DNA from: Vitrella brassicaformis
Lineage: Eukaryota > Sar > Vitrellaceae
NCBI GenBank assembly: GCA_001179505.1
Contig: CDMY01000525.1
Coordinates: forward strand, 13,924-57,456
DNA: 43,533 bases
Direction: 5' to 3'
Below are positions 1 through 9,998 of the stretch, one piece after another. The notes beneath the pieces are model-generated. The model was not told where the DNA came from. It saw nothing but the letters and a program-made list of their open reading frames with translations, and made no database searches. The translations under genes and the position numbers were made by a program. Numbering within the stretch: the stretch's first letter is position 1; each line of letters starts with the position of its first letter.

Positions 1-727
1 GCCACAACGCACTTACTAGAAACCCCCCGGCTGTTTGCACACACGCGATCAGTCAAGTCAGGCAAGCCTCCTCGATTCAGACCAGCGATCACCTCAACAA
101 GACCAAACCCGCAAGAAATCAATAGGGGCTGGTGCGATTGCGTGTGTCATCAGCTGCTGCTGCGGTTTCTTCTGAAGGGCCAACTCCATCTCTCCGCTTT
201 GCAAACCCAGTCGTCACAAAGAAGAAGGATGCAGTACGACTTCAACAAGCCACCGCGGCAGCAGACGAGCACACGACCACGCACGTCGAGAGTGAGATGC
301 GGGTGTGCAGCCAGGAGGGAGGGGCCTGCTCTCGTCGTCTTCCTGCTCCCGCCTCCTCCCTTGCATCGACCGACTGGCCGGAAGCGACGCCTCACATTAC
401 TGCTTGCAGCTGCTCGCAAATCGCCGCTTGCTGCCACGCCACCAGGACCATCACATCAGCTCCTTCGTTCGCTTCAGCAGCACCAACCTCAGTCCAGCTC
501 CCTCAGCTCAGTCACCTCGTCTGAGTGTGGAAAATCTGCCAAACACGCAGTCACCAAACGCCAGCTGGCAACCTTCACGCTGTGTCGTCGTATTGCTCAC
601 CTCTTTCTTAAGAGCCAAACAAGAAGAAAAAGGCTGGAGATCTTCGCAGCGAAGCTCGCATGCGCGATCGTTTCTGCGAGAAGAGTCCCGGTGACGTAGG
701 CAGGCAAAGCTTCCTTTGTGATGGTCC
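1..727. other. Upstream intergenic / 5' leader region
   Basis: No gene is recognised here. Open frames exist on both strands (for example 142-699 on +), but their translations are compositionally biased, rich in Ser, Arg, Pro and His, resemble no family I know and contradict one another. The right part probably holds the promoter and 5' UTR of the transporter that starts at 728. Confidence 0.4.
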
Positions 728-3326
728 ATGCATTCGAGATCTGGACAAGATAGGCTGCTTTCATCCTTCACCGTCTCCCTTTGGCTCGCCCCTCTCATGA
801 CGGCCAACGCTCTCGCCGTCGGCTCAGATCCGCCACACAGCAGCATGACCCACGCAGCGGCCTCTTCGCCTTCATTCGTTTCACCTGTCCGCCCGGCCAC
901 AATCGGCAAGGCATCATCCGGTTCATCAGAGATGCCCATTGCTCCGCTGAGGCTCACGAAGGCACCGCTGCGGCCGGCAGCAAGGCGGTGCCAGGGCCTT
1001 CTGGGCCTGCTCAAGGGCCGTGACCGCGGCTACAAGTGGAGGGAGCTGTCAGCAGTGTCGGATGAGCAGCCGCCGCCGCCTCAAGCTGCTGCTGTTGATG
1101 ATGAGAGGAAGTCGCCGTGGCCGTTTGTGTGGCTGTCTACCGCTGCCATAACGATCTCCTACGCGGACCGGTCGAACATTGCGACGGCGATTATCCCCAT
1201 GGCCGCTGATTTCGGCTGGTCCGAGAGCGAGAAGGGCATCATCTTGTCGAGCTTCCTCATTGGGTGAGCAATGAAATACACACGTGGATGCAGGTGAGCA
1301 AGACAGCCACACGCATGAAGGCCGGCATGAGTACCTCATCTTAATCATCTTTCTTTTGTTGGTGGTTGTGTATGTCTACGTCTACGTACGCCACACAGGT
1401 ATGCGATCACTCAGACGCTGGGAGGCTTCCTCGCCGATCGCCGTGGCGGGAGGGACGTGCTGACCGCCGGCCTGACGGCCTGGAGCTTCTTCACCGTCCT
1501 GACGCCATTCGCAGCACACATGGGTGCCATTCCGCTGCTGTTGTGCAGAGCGGGACTTGGACTCGGCGAGGTGAAAACATGGGGCAGACAAGGGCGGCGG
1601 ATAAGACACCACATCACACCCTTGTGTCTGTCGTCTGCGCCTGCATGTGGGATTCATTTCATTCAGGGTGTGGCGTTCCCCGCTGTGCATTCGATGATTG
1701 CTGACTACGTCCCGCAGTCACGACAGTCAACGGCAGGTCAGTGAGTGAGCCGAGGAGAAACAAACAAGGGCCGACAAGACAACGAACCAGGCAGCCAGCC
1801 GTGATGATGAATGTGGTGTGTGTGTGTGTGTGTGTGTCCATTTAGTTGGCATCGTGACGGCTGGTTCTTACCTGGGTGCCTTCCTGGCGTTTCTCATCAG
1901 CCCATCGCTCATCGTCTACTTGGACTGGCCCGCCACATTCTACTTCTTCGGCATACTCGGACTCTTATGGCTGCCCTTCTGGCTGCAGTTCGACCCTGAA
2001 ACACGCCACGCCGCCACACAAACATCGCTCCAACTCCAACCACCACCACCAATCCAAAGAGACGCAGCCGACACCCCGAGTGACCGAGACGATGTGCCTC
2101 TGACCAGTGCCGATGAGGCGGACAGCCCGCGGGAGAGTGTAGGGTCATCCGTGACAGGAGAAGAGGCCTGCCCTCTGAATGGGAGGCAGGGAGGCAGTGA
2201 CAGTGGCGGGGGGAGCGATGGGGACGGTGATGATAAGGATACGGCTGGAGAGAGGAGGAGGGTTGAGGGTGGGGGTGGGGGTGGAGGGGTGGACTGGGCG
2301 CGGCTGGCGTCGCTGTTGGGTCGGCGTGAGGTGTGGGCCATCATCCTCTGTCAATACTGTCAATCGTGGGGGATGTTCGGCCTGCTCAACTGGCTACCCA
2401 CATTCATGGAAGAGGTACGTCCCCCGCCACACAAGAGCAGACAGACCTGATGCATGTGTTTGCGTGTGTGAGGCATGGATGGATGGATGGATGAGTGCAT
2501 GTGTGTGTGTGTGTGCAGGTGTATGATGTCGCGATGTCCAAGCAGGCCCTCTTCACGACCGCCCCTTACTTCCTGCAGGGGTCCGTGGGGCTGGCGGCCG
2601 GCCGCCTCGCCGACCTGCTCATCGCTGACAAACAATGGAGGACAAAAACCGTCAGGCAGCTGCTGCAGGTGGGCGGGTGTCTGTCCGTCTTGACAATAAC
2701 GCTGTGTGAGATGTCCTCTGTGCGCCTGTCTGTGCGACAGACGATCGGCATGGTTGGTCCGGCGGTGTTTCTGCTGGCGGCCGTGTACACAGCAACGTCC
2801 GACGTCGAAGTGAGAGAACCGAAGAACCAACCAGCGCACTCTGTGTGTACGTCTGGTCTGTGTGGTGGTGCAGGCAGCCGCCTTTATTGCCGTGGGCACA
2901 GGCCTGAGTGCCCTCTCTCTGGGCGCCGTCTCAGTCAACCACCTGGACGTCGCACCCAAATACGCTGGTATGCATGAGAAAGGGAGATGGGGACACTGCC
3001 AACATAACTTACCCCTCCCTCCCTCCCTCCCTGCTGTCAGGTTTGGTGTTCGGTATGGGCAACACGGCGGGGATTCTTGCGGGCGCCCTTGCTGTGCCTG
3101 TGAGCGGCTGGGTGCTGGACGTGACGGGCAAGTCATGGGGGGCCGTCTTCTGGATCTTCGCGGCTCACTACCTACTCGGAACAATGGCGTTTCTCGGGTG
3201 AGTGAGTGAGCCCCCAGAGAGGGAGGAGGAATTCTGTGTGTGCGCGTGTGTGCCAGATTGGTCAGCGACGAGAGAATCGATTTGGAAGAGGCTGATGCAC
3301 GGACACTAGTGCCGTCAAGGAGATAG
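728..3326 (+). CDS. Plastid-type MFS anion/phosphate transporter (SLC17/ANTR-like), 9 exons
   Basis: This is a major facilitator of the SLC17 / plant ANTR type, which move phosphate or organic anions across the plastid envelope. Approximate exons: 728-1263, 1400-1569, 1667-1737, 1847-2414, 2518-2669, 2742-2809, 2874-2966, 3042-3197 and 3257-3326. The first transmembrane segment carries the family motif YADRSNIATAIIPMA, followed by GWSESEKGIILSSF and the loop GGFLADRRGGRDVL. A long hydrophilic, Gly/Asp-rich insert (about 2000-2290) lies between the two six-helix halves. The chosen Met opens a hydrophobic leader ending near ANALA, then a Ser/Pro/Arg-rich stretch, which looks like a bipartite plastid leader; Met at 797 is an alternative start. 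The C-terminus (LVSDERIDLEEAD...) is typical in length. Family assignment is strong; substrate and membrane are inferred. Confidence 0.88.
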
Positions 3327-3914
3327 CGATCAGTGCGGTGTGTCGATGGTGTTTGTCGATGGGTGGGTGGATCGGACCGATTAAGCCTATGTCGTGTCCG
3401 TCAAGGCCACATTCACCACGCGTGTAGTATATGCATCGGTCGGTAGTGTCGTGTGCCTCCCTCCTCCCCTCCAGCGACCCGTCGAAGGCTTCGACAGCAG
3501 AAACGAGCACATCGATGAATGGATGCATGGTGGGAGGAAAGAGACCGACGCACCGCAGGCAAGGCAGAGATACGGTACCACGCACGCATACTCAACAACA
3601 AGATAGACGTCGTGTGCCGTCAGCCAATTAGTCAGCTACCCCCTCCCCTCCCCTTCCCTTCCCATCAGAAGTGCATTGTATGGGCAGCGAGCCCCTGCAG
3701 TCAACGCATCTCGTGCCACTCCCACCCCCTCAACCACTCACAGGCAAAATCTGAGGCCAGCTGGCTGCATTTGCATGGGGCCTCTGAAAAAAAAAGACAC
3801 ATAGAGCTGACATCGGAGGAATATGCAGATCGATACACCGATTCGCACAGTCACGCAGACACACGGATGGAAAACTCTGCGGGGCAGGTCGCTGCCTGCA
3901 ACTTGCCTGGCTGG
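3327..3914. other. Convergent 3' intergenic region
   Basis: This stretch separates the 3' ends of the transporter (+) and the FabD gene (-), so it should hold both 3' UTRs. I see no gene. It contains CT-rich runs near 3640-3665 and an A9 run near 3787. Open frames here are short and lack any recognisable protein. Confidence 0.4.
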
Positions 3915-5170
3915 CTAGCAGATACTCGCCAGCTGTTTGGTCTTGTCGATGCGCTTGAGAATGCCCGCCAGGACGGTGCCGGGGCCCAGCTCATACCCCG
4001 ACTCATACCCCCTCTCCAACACGGCCTTCACGCTGCTCTCCCACTGCACCGGGCTGGTCACCTGCATCACACACACACACACACACACACACACGTGTGA
4101 GTGTGTCGTCAGAGAGCCAATCGATAGATACGCCAGCCGGCCTCTCGGTGACCTGTTTTGCGAGCAGCTGTTTGATGGTGTCCGGGTCGGAGTGCGGCCG
4201 GGCGTCCACATTGGAGATGACGGGTATCCTTGGCGTCTTGATCTCCACGCCAGACAGGACGGCCTCGAGCTTCTCGACGGCGGGCTTCATGAAGTCGGTG
4301 TGGAAGGCCCCCGCCACGGCCAGCTTGACAGTCATGCGCGCCTTGAAGTCGGGCTTGGCGATCGCCATGACCTCCTCGCACGCAGCCTTTGAACCAGATG
4401 TGACGTAGTTGCCGTTGCACAGGTAGTTGGCCACGATGACCGGCTCGCCTGCAGGCATCAAACGAACCAACATTGCACACAGATAAAGGACGACGATCAC
4501 TCCCTCCCTCCCTCCGTCCCTCACCGGTCTTTTCAGCCGCCTTGTCGCAGATCTTGCCGACGGTGTCACTGTCGAGTCCAATGACCGACACCATGCCCGA
4601 TTCCGCCCCGTCAGCGGCGCTCTGCATGGCCTCGCCGCGTGTCTTGGTGATCTTGACGCCGTCCTCAAACGAAAGCGCACCGGCGTAGCACAGCGCTGAG
4701 TACTCCCCCAGGCTCAGGCCAAGGCAGCACGTGGCCTTGTTGGCCTCCTCCTCCCCCCTCTCCTGCCGCAGCTTCTCCACAGCCGCCATGGACGCCACAA
4801 ATATCGCCGGCTGGCAGACCGCCGTCTTGTCCAGCAGGTCCTTGGGGCCGTCGCGGCATCGCTCGAGCAGGTCATAGCCGAGGATCTCGCTCGCCTTGTC
4901 GAAGAGCTCCTTGGCCTTGGGCACTGCTTCGGCGGTCTCGGTGGCCATGCCAACGTACTGCGCGCCCTGCCCAGGGAAGAAGAAAGCCGTCTTGCCGGAC
5001 CAGTCTGCAAAGCCATCGTCGGCGGACATGCGCAGCCGCGATAGGCGCCTTGGTGTCCGGGAGCCGCCATGCCGCCGTGCTGGGCTGGGGGAATGGGGGG
5101 AAGGAGTGAAGCATCTTGACGATGCAATGAAGAGGGCGGTGACGATGCATAATCTTGATAGCTGCAGCAT
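3915..5170 (-). CDS. fabD: Malonyl-CoA:ACP transacylase, plastid-targeted, 3 exons
   Basis: It transfers malonyl from CoA to acyl-carrier protein, the entry step of type II fatty-acid synthesis in the plastid. Exons run 5170-4525, 4448-4153 and 4061-3915; the spliced frame is 1089 nt, 362 residues. Visible motifs are GQGAQYVGM (oxyanion loop), GLSLGEYSALCYAGAL (nucleophile Ser; plant enzymes also have Leu where bacteria have His), AGAFHTDFMKPA (catalytic His) and KQVTSPVQW formed across the second splice. The start gives the signal peptide MLQLSRLCIVTALFIASSRC followed directly by Phe-Thr-Pro, then a Ser/Arg/Pro-rich transit region up to about residue 50: the bipartite leader with Phe motif known from complex red plastids. 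It is divergent from the thioredoxin-fold gene at 5321. Intron 2 is odd: its donor reads GTCACC. Confidence 0.95.
4066..4095. repeat. (AC)n / (GT)n dinucleotide tract in a fabD intron
   Basis: About 13 AC units on the plus strand. On the gene's own strand this is a (GT)n tract ending GATGCAG at the 3' splice site, a clear example of the TG-rich acceptor context seen across the window. Confidence 0.8.
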
Positions 5171-5320
5171 TGTGAATCGTTGGCGATGAACAGCCCTGCT
5201 TGATAAAGAGCAAAAGGACGAAGATCTCCCTCACAGGATGCCCAGATCAGTTTGAGCTCGCAAATTCTGTGACTCTAGGGTGCTCCATGAAACCGCTATC
5301 TGTGACTTTCTCGAGAAAAG
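5171..5320. promoter_or_regulatory. Shared divergent promoter region (fabD / thioredoxin-fold gene)
   Basis: Only 150 bp separate the two start codons pointing away from each other, so both core promoters and 5' UTRs must lie here or overlap the genes. I see no recognisable TATA box or operator. The call rests on geometry alone. Confidence 0.4.
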
Positions 5321-6270
5321 ATGACCATGACGGGCCACCAGATCCATCCAGGATGGCTGTTCACATCGCCTTCAACACGAAAACAGTCAAGATCCTGGAT
5401 GCTCATCTGTCTGTCTTATCTGCTGTTGTGTGTGGCTGCTGTCGGTGCGCACCTCCGGCAGGCGGGCCAGACGGTGGTGGATCTGAGCGTGGCTGAGCTG
5501 CGGCACCACATGGAGGTGTGGTCAGAAGACCTGGTGGTCTTCTTCTATGCACCCTGGAGCAGCGATTGCAAGTGAGCACTCATCGCCTGCAGGGCAGACA
5601 CACACACAAGTGACTCACAGATAGAAAGACAACCAGACATTCAGTCAGGTTCCATAACTTACTGAATGGCCTGTTTGTCGGGGTGTGGTGTGCGTGTTGT
5701 CTGTCTGTGTGCGGTGCAAGCAGGCGTCTTGCCCCCCTGACCGAGAGTCTGGGTCGTTTCTACGTGGAGCGAAGGGTCAAGGACATCCGTGTGGCCAAGT
5801 TCAACTGCGTGGCGTCCAAGACCCACCGGGAGCTGTGTGACGGGCTGGGCATCCAGTCGCTCCCCACCTTCCTCTTCTTCGCCAGCGGCAAGATGCGCAG
5901 CTTCAACCGCACCAGCACCCTCCTCGCCGAGCGGGACGTCAAGCACCATCGGGCGTCCAAGTGAGCGCCTCTCTCTCTGAGCGGCGGGGTCTCGCGCTGT
6001 GGACACACTCTCCCAACCTGCGCTGTGTGTGTGTGTGCGTGTGTCAGATTTCGCGGCGATCCGTACATCTATGAGAGTTTGCGTGACTGGACGCGCATCA
6101 TGAGGTGGCTGTCCTTGGGGCAGCGGTGGGCGAGGTACGTCAAGCAGACCACGTCGGATGTGCTGGGCGGGCGGACACTGATAGCCGAGAACGCCAGGCT
6201 GCGGGCGGAGAAGAAGAGGCTGCTCAAGAGGCTGGAGGCCTGGGGGGACACTGAACCATCTTCTGCATGA
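5321..6270 (+). CDS. PDI-like thioredoxin-fold protein with SSDC in place of CxxC, 3 exons
   Basis: Exons 5321-5571, 5724-5960 and 6048-6270 give 711 nt, 236 residues. The thioredoxin fold shows in VVFFYAPWSSDCKRLAPL, which aligns with the PDI active site FYAPWCGHCKRLAP, and in the cis-Pro loop GIQSLPTFLFFASGK. The first active-site Cys is Ser, so only the resolving Cys remains and disulfide exchange should be lost or altered. A hydrophobic stretch MLICLSYLLLCVAAVGA begins at an in-frame Met at 5399 and would be a clean signal peptide; 5321 is the outermost in-frame start and 5399 is the more attractive one. The C-terminus (about residues 190-232) is charged and heptad-like, probably coiled coil. 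No KDEL-type retention signal is seen; the protein ends in PSSA. Likely secretory-pathway or plastid-lumen; partner unknown. Confidence 0.8.
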
Positions 6271-6867
6271 CCAGCCGGGATGACTGACGAAGGACGGACG
6301 GACGGGCGGACGGGTCGTCGAGCATGGATGGATGAACGGATGGATGGATGGATGAGTAGATGAGCATGTGGTCGGCGTGGGATCTGGTGGGGGATGAAAT
6401 GTCATGGCTGGCCAGCCACTGTAGGCCACTGTGTTAGTGGAAAGACGATGTGACTGCCTGGCTGGCTAGCCACTGCCATTGTGTCGGTGAAAGACGATGT
6501 GAACCACGCGGCGAGTGCATGCAGACGGGGGGCGTCCCCCAGCTGCATGCATCTTCGTCAAGACGGGCGTCCAGGAACGCTCGAATGAGTCATCTTGTCG
6601 TTGGAAGACCATCTCGCCAGCCCCACTGCAGGAGACAGCGCGATCTCTTCGCGACCCAAAGTCATTGGGTCGTCGCTCGCAGGTCCGTCGTGTTAGTACC
6701 GTCGGTTCTCAGGCGTCGCATCTTGTCTGGCGTGTCTTGGTCGCCCTCGCCGCCTTCTGCCGCTTTCCCTCGTCCTTGTTGTCACGCCTCTGCCTGCCTG
6801 TGACAATCACACCACTCGCTGACACCCGTGCCTGTCGCTGACTCCGATTCTGCTTCTGAGGAGCAAG
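6271..6867. other. Intergenic region with tandem imperfect repeat
   Basis: No gene is recognised. It holds the 3' end of the thioredoxin-fold gene, GGAT/GGAC tetranucleotide runs (about 6287-6362), a roughly 45-bp imperfect tandem repeat, and at the right the leader of isocitrate lyase. Confidence 0.4.
6406..6502. repeat. Imperfect tandem repeat, two ~45-bp copies
   Basis: Copy 1 (6406-6452) and copy 2 (6459-6502) both start TGGCTGG(C/T)(C/T)AGCCACTG and both end GAAAGACGATGTGA, with small differences and indels between. The arrangement suggests a local slippage duplication; no function is evident. Confidence 0.7.
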
Positions 6868-9800
6868 ATGGTCGCCAAGAAGGAGCTGTCGAACGGGGAG
6901 ATGAAGAAGGAGATTGAGCACGAGATCGAGGAGGCTCACCACTGGATGGAGTCGGAGCGGTTCAAGTACACCAAAAGGACATACACCGCTGAAGGTGCGG
7001 AGGGCGAGAGGGGAGAGGGGGGGGTGGGAGTGGCGTGTCGGTCGGTGAGGGAGGGGAGTGGCATGTGTCTCGCTGCGTGCAGATGTGGTGAGTCTGCGGG
7101 GCATGCACCACCGTGAGTATGCGGGTGTGCGTCCGGCGCGGAAGCTCTACCGCCTCATTCGGGAGTGCTTCGACAAGCGCACCTTCACCAACACCTTCGG
7201 CGCGGTGAGTGACTCACTCACCGACACACACAGGGAGGGGGGAGGGAGGGAGGGAGCCAGGGTGGGGGTGCATGGGTGTGTCTCACGTGCGAGAGGGAGG
7301 GTGCGCGTTGTGTGTGTGTGTGTGTGTGTGTGCAGCTGGATCCCCTGCAGGTTGCTCAGATGGCGCAGTACCTCAAGACCGTCTACGTCTCGGGCTGGCA
7401 GTGGTGAGCATCCCACACACGCTCATCCATCCCTTCCTCCCTCACCTCACTCTCCTTGCGTCTCGTGTCGCGTTGTCTGTCTGTCTGTGTGTTCAGTTCG
7501 TCGACCGCATCCACGACGAACGAGCCGGGTCCCGACTTCGCCGACTACCCGAGCAACACGGTGCCCACCAAGGTCGACCAGCTCTTCAAGGCACAGCTTT
7601 TCCACGACAGAAAGCAAAAGTGAGTGAATGAGTGGGTGGGTCAAGCAAGAACCACACACGAACGAGAGAGAGGGGGATGGCGTGGTGTCCTGAGAGGTGG
7701 TTGTGTTGTGTTGTGTTGTGTTGTCTTGGCAGGCAGGAGAGGATGCGCCTGAGCCGTGAGGAGCGCGAGCTGCACCCCGAGATCGACTACCTCGCACCTC
7801 TCATCGCAGACGGCGACACCGGATTCGGCGGCGTCACCTCTACCATGAAACTGGTGTGTACCCACCCCACCCACACACCTCCCACCTCACACACGCACAC
7901 ACGAAAGACTCACGCCTTGCCTTGCCTTGCCTTGCCTTGCCGCTCTCTCCTCTCTCCCCTGTGTGTGCAGATCAAGCAGATGGTTGAGAACGGTGCGGCG
8001 GGCGTGCACATCGAGGACCAGCGTCCCGGCGCCAAGAAGTGCGGCCACATGGGTGGCAAGGTGCTGGTCAGCACGCAGGAGCACATCGACCGGCTCACGG
8101 CTGCCCGCCTCATGGCCGACGTCATGGAGTGCGGCCTGGTCCTCATCGCACGGACGGACGCCGAGTCGGCTCAGTTCCTCGACAACAACATCGACGCCCG
8201 CGACCACCCCTACATCCTCGGCTGCACCAACCCAAAGCTGGAGCCTCTGGTACGTGACGGGCTGATGTGGTCGGGGCGGGGCGGGGCGGGGCGGTGTGTG
8301 GGTCAATGGGGCATTAATGTGAGCGATGTGTGTGATCTGTGTTGTGTGCTGTTTCTGCGTGTGTTGTATAGAATGAGGTGATGCACAAGGCTGACGAGAA
8401 GGGCATCTCCCAGGCCGAGAAGCAGAAGCTCAATCAGCACTGGTGAGTGAGCAGGGCAGCAGGACACGCGCGAAGACACACAGATGGGTGCGTATCTAAC
8501 TGTCCATGTGTGTGTGTGTGTGTGCGTGCCTTAGGCTGGAGTCAGCGAATTTGATGCGTTTCCCCGCCTGTGTGGTGAAGGCACTTAAGGAAGCCCACTT
8601 CGACAACGAGGGTGAGCCACACACCCACACCCACCCAGTCGTCCGCCCATCCACAGACATGATCGCCTTGCGCTCTCCTTCTTGCGTGGGTGATGTGCAT
8701 CAGAGGATCGCGATGCGGCGTTGACCACGTGGCGGCAGCAGGCCTACAGCCTGTCGCACCGTGATGCCAAGAAGCTCGCCCTCTCACTCGGCCTCACCGA
8801 GGAGCAGATCTACTTCGACTGGGACGGTACACACATCATGCACTCACCATGCACTGCCAAATACCTCCCTCCCTCCCTCCCTCCCTCCCTCGCTGCTGTG
8901 TGCAGCCCCCCGTTCTCGCGAGGGTTTCTATCGCATCAAGGGCGGCAATGACATGGCAGTGGCGCGCGGCTTGGCGTTTTCTCCCTACAGCGACATGCTG
9001 TGGTTCGAGACCAAGACGCCCAACCTGACGCAGTGCAAGTACTTCGCCGACGGTATTCACGGGACCTACCCCCACCAGCTGCTCTGCTACAACTGCTCAC
9101 CCTCTTTCAACTGGTGAGTGAGCATGGTCAGGAATCAGGCACACACACACACACAGATAGATGGATGGATGGATGGACACACAGAGGATAGCGTGTACGT
9201 GTTGTGTTGGTGTGTCGGCTTGGCTTGCTGTTGGTCAGGTCTACTGCTGGCATGAGTGACGAGGAGATCCAGGACTTCCAGACGGAGATCGGCAAACTCG
9301 GATTCGCCTGGCAGGTGAGGCGCCATCGCCACCACACCCACACCACACCACGTCACCCTATATGGCCATCCACCGCATGTGTGTATGTCATGTCTTTCAT
9401 GTAATTGTTCATTCAGTTCATCACGTTGGCTGGTTTTCACTGCAACGGCATGTACATCTCACGCTTCGCCTGCGACTACGCCAAGCGGGGCATGCTCGCC
9501 TACGTCGAGGACATCCAGCGACCCGAGAAGATGCATGCACCTGAGTTGCTCACACACCAGAAATGGAGCGGAGCGGTGAGTCTGCGAATACCAACGAGGG
9601 AGGGAGGGAGGGAGCGGTCGTGTGCGCATGATTGTGTTGTCCTTTGGTGTGTCTCCTCCTTATCAGGGTCTGATGGATGCGAGCATGATGATCGCGTCCG
9701 GCGGACACTCCTCCGTCAAATCGCAGCAGGTGGGCGCCGTCACCACCACCACATACTTGCCTGCAAGTTGGTCATCATGCTGTCTGTCTTGTGTCTGTCG

Positions 9801-9998
9801 TGTTGCCATGCCATGCCATGCCAACAGGAGGGCTCGACCGAGGTGCAGTTCAAGCCGGCCACTGACGAGCCGATGGGGCACCTGGGCGGCTCCAAACACA
9901 CCGACGCCGACGAGCAGGAGAGGCGCAAGAAGAGCTCCGTCGGCGGGTCGTCCTCCCCGGGCCTGCCAGCATCCCCCGCCACTCACACCTGCGCCTGA
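6868..9998 (+). CDS. ICL: Isocitrate lyase, 14 exons
   Basis: It cleaves isocitrate to succinate and glyoxylate, the committed step of the glyoxylate bypass that lets cells build sugar from fat or acetate. The spliced protein matches the eukaryotic, fungal/plant-type enzyme throughout: [49 protein letters not shown], the metal-binding region [10 protein letters not shown], the active-site signature [12 protein letters not shown] (catalytic Cys), [40 protein letters not shown] and [20 protein letters not shown]. The first Met precedes a helix that leads into the conserved N-terminus, so this start is secure. The protein ends in HTCA, without a peroxisomal SKL-type tripeptide; the last exon is Ser/Pro-rich and poorly conserved. 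Introns are short, most ending in TG-rich tracts. No partner malate synthase lies in the window. Confidence 0.96.
7917..7941. repeat. CCTTG pentanucleotide microsatellite in an ICL intron
   Basis: Five consecutive CCTTG units lie in the intron after the [10 protein letters not shown] exon. They sit 30 nt upstream of the 3' splice site and may serve as the pyrimidine tract. Confidence 0.7.

Noticed and set aside
142-699. 185-codon open frame on + and overlapping frames on both strands near the left end
   Set aside because: Composition is Arg/Ser/His/Pro-rich in every frame, with no family resemblance, and it lies in the likely leader of the transporter gene.
4109-5170. Continuous 353-codon minus-strand reading through fabD without splicing
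   Set aside because: After residue 215 this frame turns into shadow sequence; splicing at 4525/4448 and 4153/4061 gives the conserved FabD C-terminus instead.
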